Source of the DNA: Chryseobacterium sp. FH2
GTDB taxonomy: Bacteria; Bacteroidota; Bacteroidia; Flavobacteriales; Weeksellaceae
Assembly (NCBI RefSeq): GCF_001045455.1
Contig: NZ_LFNE01000002.1
Coordinates: 62,001 to 126,000, forward strand
Length of the DNA: 64,000 bases
Direction: 5' to 3'
Shown piece by piece: positions 25,665 through 34,423 of this stretch. The notes beneath the pieces were generated by a model, which was given only the letters and a program-made list of their open reading frames with translations, was not told where the DNA came from and did no database searches. Each line of letters begins with the position of its first letter. The stretch's first letter is position 1. The position numbers were made by a program, and so were the translations under genes.

Positions 25665-26531
25665 ATGAATCTCAAAAATATCTTTTTAGGAATAATATTA
25701 ATGAGCTGTTCACAAATGGTGAACGCACAGTTTCTTTCCGCATCAGACACTTCGGAAAATAGTGTGAGAAAATATCAGCGAATCATTAGTTCGAATAAAG
25801 AAATAGTTGATTTTATCGAATATTCTCTTGCTGAAAAAGGTTTGCCGCGACATTTGAGAAACCTGGCTTTGATAGAATCTCATTTTAACAGAAATATTAC
25901 TTCCGGAGCCGGAGCGGTGGGAGTTTGGCAGTTTATGACTTCTCATGCGAATCAGTACGGGCTTTCAGAGCAAAACCGTAATGATTTGTATAAGAGCACA
26001 AAAACAGCGGTAGTTTCTTTGACAAATCTTTATAAAAAATATAACAATTGGGTGACAGTAGTTGCAGCATACAATTGTGGAGAAGGAAATGTTGCCAAAG
26101 CAATGGCAGCAGCAGGATCTTCTCAGTACCATGTTTTTTATAAATATTTGCCGGAAGAAACCATTAATCACGTTAAAAAATATTTGAATGCCTGTTATGC
26201 AACAGGGGAATTACCAAGCGTTTTAAACAATTATAATTCTTCAAGAATGAATGCCGTATTTTTTGCAGGTTCAGGATCTAAAAAATATAATTCCAATTTA
26301 TCTGAAACTGAAATTAATGCAGGTTTTAATTTGAATGTCATTGCAGACGAATTAGACGTTGACGTAAACAAAATTCTCGCATGGAATCCGGGAATTACTG
26401 AAGAACTTGAAAATAAAGGGGAAAGTATGTTATATCTGCCAACAGATTTGATGCCTGACTTTTTATTAAGAAAAAACAAAATACTTTCCCGATCGATAAA
26501 AGAGGGAAACATAATAAACACCAAACAATAA
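25665..26531 (+). CDS. Periplasmic lytic transglycosylase (SLT + LysM), MltD-like
   Basis: This 288-residue protein starts with a signal peptide (MNLKNIFLGIILMSCSQMVNAQ). The SLT domain has catalytic Glu70 in LALIESHFNRN, then GAGAVGVWQFM, then VVAAYNCGEGNVAKA. A degenerate LysM follows at about 220-265 (FNLNVIADELDVDVNKILAWNPGI, in parts). It would cleave glycan strands in the cell's own periplasm. Lying between clpV and vgrG1, it is likely a T6SS-dedicated enzyme that opens murein for the membrane complex. An effector role is less likely because of the signal peptide. Confidence 0.85.
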   Translation: MNLKNIFLGIILMSCSQMVNAQFLSASDTSENSVRKYQRIISSNKEIVDFIEYSLAEKGLPRHLRNLALIESHFNRNITSGAGAVGVWQFMTSHANQYGLSEQNRNDLYKSTKTAVVSLTNLYKKYNNWVTVVAAYNCGEGNVAKAMAAAGSSQYHVFYKYLPEETINHVKKYLNACYATGELPSVLNNYNSSRMNAVFFAGSGSKKYNSNLSETEINAGFNLNVIADELDVDVNKILAWNPGITEELENKGESMLYLPTDLMPDFLLRKNKILSRSIKEGNIINTKQ

Positions 26532-26577
26532 GCAAACACTAAGCGATAATGTTTAATCTATCCAAATTACAGGTAAT

Positions 26578-28515
26578 ATGAAAACAGAATCACAAAATAT
26601 ACTAAAAAGCCCTTCGTTCCGTCCATCACAAAATGCAGACGGAGTTTCTCAAAGTCATCACACCGGAATCAACAGGCTGGTGAAATTGTCTCTGGTTATC
26701 GAAGGTAAAGTTATTAAGTATTACAAGCATTTTAAGCTTACACAAAGCGCAAGACGTCACCATGAGTTTTTTCTTACCTTGGCGCATGATGCTTTGGGTG
26801 ACAGACAAACCCATGCCTTGGAAGAAGCCAATAAGTTTTTAGGAAAACGTTTAACAGCTGTTATCTCCTACAAAGATATTGACAGCAGTCCGGAAAGAAC
26901 TTTTGTGGGAATAATAACCGGAGTGGGTTTCAGCCAGGAGAAAATGAGTCTGGGAAATATTGTCTTGTCAGGTTACAGCCCTACGATATTGTTGGATGGC
27001 GCACCTCATATTCAAAGTTTTGGCGGTGATCAGCCTGTTAATATGGGAATCATTGCCGAGGCTGTTATCAAACAAGGAATTGATAAAAGCCGTTTTGATG
27101 TAAGAATTGATACCAATGATTATTCTCAAATCATTTACAGCAGCCAATATGATGAGACGCATTATAATTATCTGGCAAGAATGGCGGAAGCCTACGGAGA
27201 GCAGTTTTATTATGATGGTGAAGTTTTGCATTTCGGGAAACTTCCGGCTCAGAATAAACCTATAAAATTAATCTACGGAAGCAATGCCAATGATGTAAAA
27301 GTTGAATTAAAAGCTGTTCATACAAAACCTCAGTTTTATGGCTACAACAGCAGTAAAAATGAGAAATTAATTTCTGGAGAGACACCGATACAGCATGTTG
27401 GAGATTTAGCAAAGACAGCATATTCTCATAACGATAAGATTTATAAAACTCCTGCGCTTCAGGTGGCTCCAATCAAAGCATCAACACATCTTGATGTAGA
27501 ATATTCTCAAAAAAGTACATCTGGAAGTGAAGCTGTAAGCGTATTTACATTATCAGGAAATACTACGGTTCCGTTTTTACATCCGGGTTGCGTGGTTGAT
27601 GTTCAGATGAGAAAACCGGACACTAATGAAAGTGCTTATTTCACCAAAATTATGGTAACGGAAGTTTCTCATGAAATCGATACAATCGGCCATTACAAAG
27701 GAAGTTTTGAAGGAATTGCATCAGATACAGGATTTTTACCGAAACCGGAATTTAATGTTCCTAAAGCCGAACCACAAATTGCAACGGTAGTTTCCAATGC
27801 AGATCCCGAAGGTCAGGGAAGAGTACAGGTAAAATTTGACTGGCAAACAAATGATACGACTCATTTTATCAGGATGATGAGCCCTGATGCGGGGGGAACA
27901 GATCAGGTTTCTCAAAACAGAGGCTACGTTGCGATTCCCGAAGTGGGAGATCAGGTAATGGTAAACTTTGTTCACAGTCATCCGGACAGGCCGTTTGTAA
28001 TGGGAGGAATGTTTCACGGAGCTGTTGGCCTTGGCGGAGGTGTTGATAACAGGGTAAAATCTATTCAAACCAGAAGCGGGCACAGAATCATTTTTACAGA
28101 AGATGAAAGCATCATTATTACGGATAAATCAGGTAACGAAATTCATTTGGATACCACAGGAAGCAATATTACAATTACTGCTCCTGAAACCATGACATTA
28201 AACTGTAAAAACATGAATATCAACGTTGGTGAAAATATGAATACCAATGTCGGAATGCATAAAACAGATTCAGTAACGCTGAATCATACAGAAAGTGTCG
28301 GAGCCCGAAAATATATTTCCACAGGTGCTGATTTTACTACAAATGTTGTCGGAAAACTAAGCAGCTATGTAAAAGGTGACATGGAAGTTTTTGGGGAAAA
28401 GGAACATAAACTTACAAGCCTTAAAGGTGTTGAAGTAAACAGTCAGGGAAAGGTAGAACATCACGCTGAAAAAGAAGTTCAGAACAATAGTGGAGAGAAA
28501 TCTAAAAATCACTAA
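26578..28515 (+). CDS. tssI: VgrG/TssI spike protein 1
   Basis: This 645-residue spike protein has the gp27-like part at about 40-400 (HFKLTQSARRHHEF; EETF-type YNYLARMAEAYGEQFYYDGE). An OB/gp5-like domain follows (VVSNADPEGQGRVQVKFDWQ, in parts; IPEVGDQVMVNFVHSHPDRP; VMGGMFHGA). The C-terminal beta-helix is rich in short repeats (NITITAPETMTLNCKNMNIN, in parts). A near-consensus AGGTAAT ribosome site precedes the ATG. The Tle1-like lipase follows after 2 bases, so it is the probable cargo carried on this spike. Confidence 0.92.
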   Translation: MKTESQNILKSPSFRPSQNADGVSQSHHTGINRLVKLSLVIEGKVIKYYKHFKLTQSARRHHEFFLTLAHDALGDRQTHALEEANKFLGKRLTAVISYKDIDSSPERTFVGIITGVGFSQEKMSLGNIVLSGYSPTILLDGAPHIQSFGGDQPVNMGIIAEAVIKQGIDKSRFDVRIDTNDYSQIIYSSQYDETHYNYLARMAEAYGEQFYYDGEVLHFGKLPAQNKPIKLIYGSNANDVKVELKAVHTKPQFYGYNSSKNEKLISGETPIQHVGDLAKTAYSHNDKIYKTPALQVAPIKASTHLDVEYSQKSTSGSEAVSVFTLSGNTTVPFLHPGCVVDVQMRKPDTNESAYFTKIMVTEVSHEIDTIGHYKGSFEGIASDTGFLPKPEFNVPKAEPQIATVVSNADPEGQGRVQVKFDWQTNDTTHFIRMMSPDAGGTDQVSQNRGYVAIPEVGDQVMVNFVHSHPDRPFVMGGMFHGAVGLGGGVDNRVKSIQTRSGHRIIFTEDESIIITDKSGNEIHLDTTGSNITITAPETMTLNCKNMNINVGENMNTNVGMHKTDSVTLNHTESVGARKYISTGADFTTNVVGKLSSYVKGDMEVFGEKEHKLTSLKGVEVNSQGKVEHHAEKEVQNNSGEKSKNH

Positions 28516-28517
28516 AA

Positions 28518-30200
28518 ATGAGCATCGAGTATTTTGTAGAAGGTAAAACAACCACTCAAACGGGAGGTAATTACTTGACGTATGCCAAAGAAGGTATCGA
28601 TCACAACAGTGCGGTTTCCGTTGAACAGAAAGGAAAAGATTCGGGAGTGAGTTATAATAAGGCTCAAACGGTAAACCCGAATGATAAACCGGTAAATTCT
28701 ATCAATGTCACTTTAAATTTATTTTTTGACGGAACTCAAAATAATAAAACAAACACACAACTTGGAGGTAGTTTCAAAGAAGCCAGCAGCGATAAAGATG
28801 ACAGCTACAATAATGAGTTTACCAATGTCGCAAGAGGATATGATGCAATTGATGCCAGTGCAGAAAATCAGGTTTCATGGTATATTGAGGGTATCGGAAC
28901 TGAAGATAAAAAAAGTGACAGCATTCTAAAAGGCGTTGCACAGGGAACTGGAAGTACAGGTGTCGTTGCAAAAGTCGCCAAAGGCTGTAAAAAGGGTGCG
29001 GAAGCAATTTCGCAAAGATTTAAAAGTTTAAAAAAACCGATTAGCATTCTTACGGTAAACGTTTTCGGTTTCAGCAGAGGAGCCGCCGCCGCGAGACATT
29101 TTGTGCATGTTGCCAATTCTCCGGCTACTTTTACCTATCCTTTCGGAAGGCAGGTGTTACAGGTTTTTCCTCCCGAATCTATTGAAAAAGGAGTATTCAC
29201 GCTTAATGATAAAGATGGTTCAAAAGCAAGTTTTATTAGTAAATATGGTTATTTTGGAGCGTGTCTTTTGGAACAGGAGTTAGATGTAAAACAGATAAAA
29301 TTCAGATTTGCAGGGCTTTATGATACAGTGGCATCTTACGGGCTCAATCACAGAGGTGGCTGGGGAATTGATAACGATACCAAACAATTAGGTTTAGACA
29401 CCATCGGCGGCGGTAAGGTAAATTTTGTTTTACATTTGGCTTCCGGTGATGAGTATAGAGATAATTTTGATTTAACGAATATCAACAGTACAGGACTTTA
29501 CGGTCTGGAATTTACACTTCCCGGCGTTCACTCTGATATTGGCGGGTCTTATGGTGACGGAGATACGGAGATTTCTGTTTTATATTGTGATTCTTTCGAT
29601 GTTTATCAAAATTACAAAACACATAAAGAATGTGAAGCATTCAAAAAAATTGTCGTAGAAGAAGGCTGGTACAGGGAAGATCAGCTGAAAATAAAATATT
29701 TCGATCAAAAAGATGTAAATTACGACAGATGGTGGAATAAAATTTCGCAGTATTACGGTTTGGTAGGAACGAGAAAGCTTTATAACAAATATGACAAAAT
29801 TCCATTAAACCAAATGTTTCATTATTCTAAAAATAATGATGTTGTTTATATAGAGGACAGAATTACAGAAGATCATAGTATAAATGAAAGCTTTCTGCAA
29901 AAAGTTTATTCCCAGCTATCATCTTATATGAATGCCTGTAACGATATAAGAAATAAGTATGTAGATGAATATAATGCAGGTAAAAAACCTTCAAAATCAG
30001 ACTATATTAATGATATTAAAAAATTATCGTATTTAGGACATATTGATCCTGAAGATTTAAAGACTTTAAGAAATGAATATCTGCATTGGTCGGTAAAAGC
30101 AAACCAAATTGGTTTGGATGCAAAACCCAATAATGATGCTCCGAAAGCAAAAGGTGCGCTTGAGGCCAAATTCAGAAAAAGATATATACAAGATGGATAA
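28518..30200 (+). CDS. Tle1-like phospholipase effector (DUF2235)
   Basis: This 560-residue alpha/beta hydrolase has the DUF2235/Tle1 marks: LNLFFDGTQNNKTNT at the start, the nucleophile elbow VFGFSRGAAAARHF (Ser near 186), FAGLYDTVASYG, and LPGVHSDIGGSYG (His near 338). Tle1 enzymes hydrolyse phospholipids of target cell membranes after T6SS delivery. No signal peptide is present, as expected. It follows vgrG1 directly and overlaps the downstream lipoprotein gene by 8 bases. The first 50 residues are low in recognised structure and may bind VgrG. Confidence 0.88.
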   Translation: MSIEYFVEGKTTTQTGGNYLTYAKEGIDHNSAVSVEQKGKDSGVSYNKAQTVNPNDKPVNSINVTLNLFFDGTQNNKTNTQLGGSFKEASSDKDDSYNNEFTNVARGYDAIDASAENQVSWYIEGIGTEDKKSDSILKGVAQGTGSTGVVAKVAKGCKKGAEAISQRFKSLKKPISILTVNVFGFSRGAAAARHFVHVANSPATFTYPFGRQVLQVFPPESIEKGVFTLNDKDGSKASFISKYGYFGACLLEQELDVKQIKFRFAGLYDTVASYGLNHRGGWGIDNDTKQLGLDTIGGGKVNFVLHLASGDEYRDNFDLTNINSTGLYGLEFTLPGVHSDIGGSYGDGDTEISVLYCDSFDVYQNYKTHKECEAFKKIVVEEGWYREDQLKIKYFDQKDVNYDRWWNKISQYYGLVGTRKLYNKYDKIPLNQMFHYSKNNDVVYIEDRITEDHSINESFLQKVYSQLSSYMNACNDIRNKYVDEYNAGKKPSKSDYINDIKKLSYLGHIDPEDLKTLRNEYLHWSVKANQIGLDAKPNNDAPKAKGALEAKFRKRYIQDG

Positions 30201-31263
30201 AACAGTATTGAAATTTTTATTTTTTTTTACACTCCTTGCCCAAAATATTAGTTGCCAAAAAATGAAAGAAGAAAAAAACGAAAAACTACCTGAATTTCAA
30301 GTAGAAATAAGCCACCCCAGAAACAAGCTGGATATAAGCCCTGTTGAGGATAAAATTATTACTCTGGAAGGTGTTGCTGCGAGCTTACCTTATGGTAGCA
30401 CTTCGGGAGAATGGGGAAATTCGGGGAAAGGATGGACCGAGCAGTACGGAACTCCGATTGGTGCAGACATCAAGTATTTTTCAAGATATGAAGACACTTT
30501 TTATCATTTGAAAGTTGATTTTCCGGTTGATAAAATTAAAGAATATATGCAGCGTGCTTATGCCCAGAGTGAGGTTTCAATGTCGGAAGAATCGCTTCAG
30601 GAATATAAAATCTTAGGACGGAATGAAAGCTTTAACAGTGCTCAAAATCCCTATAATAGTTTTACGACACTGGTTTTTGGTTTTGCACCGAAAGGTATGG
30701 TAGTTGTCTGGCTTCGATATGGTATTGTTCAAATAGAATTGGGGAAATTTCAGGCAGAAATTATTAAAGATGATAAAGAGCTTGAAAAGAAATTTTTCTC
30801 AAAATTATCTGTTACAAGAGCAGAGTTAAAGCAAAACCGTTTTTTAGATATAAGTCCTAAAGAATGGGAAGATTACAGAATCAGATATAGTTGGAAACCT
30901 ACGATTTCATCTGAAAATAAGAATCTTAAGAGATTTGAAATGAATATTATTTATTTCAATGGCGAAGCAGAAGCTATATTGCGGCCTTGGATTGACAATG
31001 TTCCGCTAAAAGACAGAGCAGTTCCTAAAGAAATTAATTTTACCTGGGAAACGGGTGCCAATCAGCAGTTCGTGGGAAGAGCTTATTTCAGTTGGGAAAA
31101 AGCTAATGAAATTTTCAGAAAAGCGGGAAGTAAAGGAAATTTAGAATTTAAAGTTTCTCAGGATAACAGCAGTTTTCAGATTCTTTTGAACGGTGAACCA
31201 CTACCGGCGGACAGCACAAGGGTTTTTCAAACTGAAAGAGAGTTCCACGAATCTTATAAATAA
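30193..31263 (+). CDS. DUF2931-like lipoprotein, probable immunity to the Tle1 lipase
   Basis: From the ATG at 30193, overlapping the lipase stop by 8 bases, the product is 356 residues with a lipoprotein-type start (FLFFFTLLAQNISCQ). The middle has DIKYFSRYEDTFYHLKVDFP, then FAPKGMVVVWLRYG, which resembles DUF2931, a family known as immunity partners of Tle lipases. The overlap implies coupled translation so that immunity is made with toxin. It probably sits in the periplasm at the membrane. A hairpin terminator follows. Confidence 0.75.
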   Translation: MDKTVLKFLFFFTLLAQNISCQKMKEEKNEKLPEFQVEISHPRNKLDISPVEDKIITLEGVAASLPYGSTSGEWGNSGKGWTEQYGTPIGADIKYFSRYEDTFYHLKVDFPVDKIKEYMQRAYAQSEVSMSEESLQEYKILGRNESFNSAQNPYNSFTTLVFGFAPKGMVVVWLRYGIVQIELGKFQAEIIKDDKELEKKFFSKLSVTRAELKQNRFLDISPKEWEDYRIRYSWKPTISSENKNLKRFEMNIIYFNGEAEAILRPWIDNVPLKDRAVPKEINFTWETGANQQFVGRAYFSWEKANEIFRKAGSKGNLEFKVSQDNSSFQILLNGEPLPADSTRVFQTEREFHESYK

Positions 31264-31604
31264 GTTTTCAATTTTCTACAAATTAAAAATGACAGTTTTT
31301 CTAAATTGTCATTTTTTTTATTAAAATTTCTTTTTATTGTGTCTTAAAATTATCTTAATATTTCCCTTTTTAGTGTTAAAATTTAAATGTTTTAAGTTAA
31401 TCAAAATCTTTTAAAACTATTATCAATAAAGGGTTTTTAAGGTTTAATTAAATCTAAAGTAGTAGAATTACTACACAAAGTCGTAGAAATACTACAAAAA
31501 ATGAAATTTACATTTAAATCCTTTTGGGTTAAAATTAACCGTTCTATCTTTGCTTCACAATCAATCACCAAATCACAAAATATTAACGATTAAAATTTAC
31601 AAAA
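31264..31604 (+). promoter_or_regulatory. Terminator of the lipase operon and hcp2 promoter region
   Basis: This 341-base gap holds a terminator at 31287-31319 (AAATGACA/TGTCATTT, T8), then about 130 AT-rich bases with no gene. The hcp2 operator pair (31459-31495) and the promoter follow: TTTG at 31523-31526, 18 bases, TATCTTTG at 31545-31552. The leader from 31556 matches the hcp1 leader almost exactly. Confidence 0.75.
31459..31495 (+). promoter_or_regulatory. Tandem palindromic operator upstream of hcp2
   Basis: GTAGTA-GAAT-TACTAC (31459-31474) and GTCGTA-GAAA-TACTAC (31480-31495) are 21 bases apart, ending 49 bases before TATCTTTG, as at hcp1. The first copy is changed in both arms relative to hcp1 (C to A with G to T), keeping the palindrome. 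Confidence 0.7.
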
Positions 31605-32009
31605 ATGGCAGCAAATTCAAGAGGAATCTTAAAATTCAACGGAGGAGAAGGTCAAAAATTATTGAGGCTAAATTATAGTGTTTCCAGATCAACAGACGTA
31701 TCAGGTCGAGTAGCTTCAGATCCTTCTAACGCAATCATCAAGCTTACTATCGAGGCTACAGAAAAATCTGATGTATTAGAAAGTTTATTAAACGGAAAAT
31801 ACAAGCCTACACAAGGTGAAATTACATTCAACAAATCTCACGAAGAAGGAACTTTGATTACTCTGAACTGGGAAAACGGATATGTAATTCAGCACGAAGT
31901 AGATTTCGATGCAGTAGACGAAAACAGTATGTTGATCAGCTTCATCGTAAGCGCAGAAAAAATCAATTATGGTAATTCTGCATACGAAGGAATCTGGCCG
32001 GGTAACTAA
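31605..32009 (+). CDS. tssD: Hcp/TssD tube protein, copy 2
   Basis: This 134-residue protein is a near copy of hcp1, differing at four positions: K21R, an A to S and an L to I change near the end, and the final A to N. Much of the nucleotide sequence is also identical, which suggests recent duplication or gene conversion. It has its own promoter and a long hairpin terminator at 32044-32088. It opens the third cargo module. Two hcp genes in one locus may raise tube supply or match different cargos. Confidence 0.92.
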   Translation: MAANSRGILKFNGGEGQKLLRLNYSVSRSTDVSGRVASDPSNAIIKLTIEATEKSDVLESLLNGKYKPTQGEITFNKSHEEGTLITLNWENGYVIQHEVDFDAVDENSMLISFIVSAEKINYGNSAYEGIWPGN

Positions 32010-32043
32010 AACCTACAATCATCTTAGTAAAAATAAATTTAGT

Positions 32044-32088
32044 AACAGAATAGTGTGCTCATTAAAGAGCTGGCTATTCTGTTTTTTT
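32044..32088 (+). terminator. Terminator of hcp2
   Basis: AACAGAATAG and CTATTCTGTT pair around an inner GCTC/GAGC stem and are followed by a T-run. A lone TCGTAGA element resembling the hcp operator half-site lies at 32169-32175 before vgrG2. Confidence 0.8.
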
Positions 32089-32258
32089 CTTTTTTGAAAT
32101 GACATAATCTAAAATTTTATCAATTTATATACCTGTATATCAGTTATTTGTGATGAATTAGAGTTGAATCGTAGACAGTTTTTGGTCTTGAAATTCCAAA
32201 AATTTTCTAATGCTAAAAAACACCTTTCCATTATATTAACTTAAAAAAATAACACAAG

Positions 32259-34418
32259 ATGTTTCAGGACGATAAATCATCAAAAATACCGACTTCCAAG
32301 ATGGGAAAAAGCTCTGTAAATAGTGCGCAGATGGAGGATTTGGTAAAGAAAGAAATGGTAAACAAAGCCGGAGAGAAAATCCAGCAGAACGAAAAGGTTC
32401 AGAAAGTTACCCGGAAATTTTCTCAGGCTCAAGCATATACTGGCGTCATCCAAAGTTCATCCAATATGCTGATGAATCAGGTTTTACAACCAAACACGCC
32501 AAGCATCACAGAAGACAAATTCTGGTCAAAACAGCCTACCTCAAAAATCCATAACGCGGGAGCAATTCCTGAAAGCCAGATTATGGGAATCAATAGGGTG
32601 GTAAAACTTGAAATAGTGGTTGAAGGCAAAGTCATCAATCATTTTAAACATTTCAAACTGACTCAGAGTACAGTAAAGCACCATGAGTTTAGTTTAATGC
32701 TTTCCCACGATACATTGGGAAGCGCGGAAAACCATAATCTTGAGGAAGCCCAAAATTTTTTGGGAAAACGTGTTACTGTAATTTTCAGATATAAAGATGT
32801 AGAAGATGGCCCTGAAAGGAGTTTTGTAGGAGTGATTACAGAAGTGGGTTTCAGTCAGGAAAAAGGAAGTCTGGGAAATATTGTTTTAATGGGAAATAGC
32901 CCGACTGTGCTTTTAGATGCGGCTCCCCATATTCAGAGTTTTGGAGGGAAACAGGAAATTAGCTTAAACAGTATTGCAGATCAGGTAATAAAAGAAGGTT
33001 TGGGGCAAAACAAATTCGACTACAGAGTTGATGCCCAACACGGAAATGTTTCCTACAGTTCTCAATACGAGGAAACTCATTATAATTATTTAGCGAGAAT
33101 AGCTGAGGCATACGGAGAGCAATTTTATTATGATGGTGAAGTTCTTCATTTCGGAAAGCTTCCTCCTCAGGAAAAGCCCGTAAAGCTTACCTATGGAAGC
33201 AGTGTAAATGATGTAAAAATCAAAATGAAGGCACAACACGTGAACCCTTCGTTTTATGGTTATAACAGCAGTAAGAATGAAAAGCTTACAACAGGGAATT
33301 CAAAAATAAATCATACTTCTGATATCGCTAAAAGAGCATATGAAATATCCGAAAAAACCTTTACAACACCATCTTTGAGGATAGCTCCCATAAAAGCTTC
33401 TTCTATGATGGATATTGATTCATCTCAAAAAGGAGCTGCAGGAAGTAAAGCGGCAGATGTCTTTGTTACGCTTGGAAGTACAACGGTTCCGTTTTTATAT
33501 CCCGGTTGTGTTGCTGATATCGATATGCGTAAAACGGAAAGCAATGAAACATCATATTTCACAAAATTAATGATCATGGAGGTAACTCATGAGGTGGACG
33601 CAAGGGGCTATTATAATGGTAATTTTGAAGCAATTGCTTCCGATACCGGTTATATTCCTCGTCCGGAATTTCATGTTCCAAAGGCGGATGCTCAATTAGC
33701 AACTGTTATCTCAAATACAGATCCTCTGAATCAGGGAAGAGTTCAGGCTCAGTTCGACTGGCAAAATGGGCAGAGCAGCACAGAATTTATCCGTGTCATG
33801 ACTCCGGATGGAGGAAGCAGTGAAAAAGTTAGCAAAAATCGTGGATTTATGGCCATCCCGGAAGTTGGGGATCAGGTTATTGTCAATTTTGTTCATCAGC
33901 ATCCGGACAGACCTTTCGTCATGGGAGGAATGTTTCACGGAGGAATTGGTGGCGGTGGCGGAGCCGGGAATAATATTAAAAGTCTCAGCAGTAAAAGCGG
34001 TCATACCATAAGTTTAGATGATGGCGGAGGAATCACGGTGCGGGATAAAGATCAAAACAGTATGTTTCTGGACGGAGCCGGAAAGATAAATATTGACAGT
34101 AAAATTTCCATTACCCTGACGTGTGGGCAAAGCTCAATTTTCATGGATAAAGATGGAAATATTCAGATAAAAGGGAAAGAAATCATCATTCAGGGTGAAA
34201 ATATTGGTGTTGGGGCAAAAACAAGCGTCGGCATAGGTGTTGGTCCTGAAGATGGAGATCCTACGTCGGGAATTGCAATTCAGTCGAGCACGCTGGATGT
34301 CGGAACAAAAACGCTTTCGATGGGAGCTGAAACTGAAGCAAACCTGAGCAGTCAAAAAATAAACATCGGCGGAGGAAGCGAAACTAATATTGTAAGTGGA
34401 ACTGTAAAACTAAACTAG
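32259..34418 (+). CDS. tssI: VgrG/TssI spike protein 2 with long N-terminal extension
   Basis: This 719-residue VgrG shares the gp27/gp5 core with copy 1 (FKHFKLTQST; YNYLARIAEAYGEQFYYDGE; VMGGMFHGG). Its N-terminus is about 85 residues longer, polar and helical (KEMVNKAGEKIQQNEKVQKV region). Its C-terminal beta-helix differs, with ITLTCGQSSIFMDKDGN and glycine-rich turns ending NIVSGTVKLN. The TPR gene follows after 5 bases and the Rhs effector after that, so the extension and new tip probably suit that cargo. The start at 32259 is the only good ATG. Confidence 0.9.
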   Translation: MFQDDKSSKIPTSKMGKSSVNSAQMEDLVKKEMVNKAGEKIQQNEKVQKVTRKFSQAQAYTGVIQSSSNMLMNQVLQPNTPSITEDKFWSKQPTSKIHNAGAIPESQIMGINRVVKLEIVVEGKVINHFKHFKLTQSTVKHHEFSLMLSHDTLGSAENHNLEEAQNFLGKRVTVIFRYKDVEDGPERSFVGVITEVGFSQEKGSLGNIVLMGNSPTVLLDAAPHIQSFGGKQEISLNSIADQVIKEGLGQNKFDYRVDAQHGNVSYSSQYEETHYNYLARIAEAYGEQFYYDGEVLHFGKLPPQEKPVKLTYGSSVNDVKIKMKAQHVNPSFYGYNSSKNEKLTTGNSKINHTSDIAKRAYEISEKTFTTPSLRIAPIKASSMMDIDSSQKGAAGSKAADVFVTLGSTTVPFLYPGCVADIDMRKTESNETSYFTKLMIMEVTHEVDARGYYNGNFEAIASDTGYIPRPEFHVPKADAQLATVISNTDPLNQGRVQAQFDWQNGQSSTEFIRVMTPDGGSSEKVSKNRGFMAIPEVGDQVIVNFVHQHPDRPFVMGGMFHGGIGGGGGAGNNIKSLSSKSGHTISLDDGGGITVRDKDQNSMFLDGAGKINIDSKISITLTCGQSSIFMDKDGNIQIKGKEIIIQGENIGVGAKTSVGIGVGPEDGDPTSGIAIQSSTLDVGTKTLSMGAETEANLSSQKINIGGGSETNIVSGTVKLN

Positions 34419-34423
34419 CATAC

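Noticed and set aside
25379..26539. Minus-strand open frames opposite clpV and the lytic transglycosylase
   Set aside because: They are antisense shadows of genes with intact motifs and have no promoter or domain.
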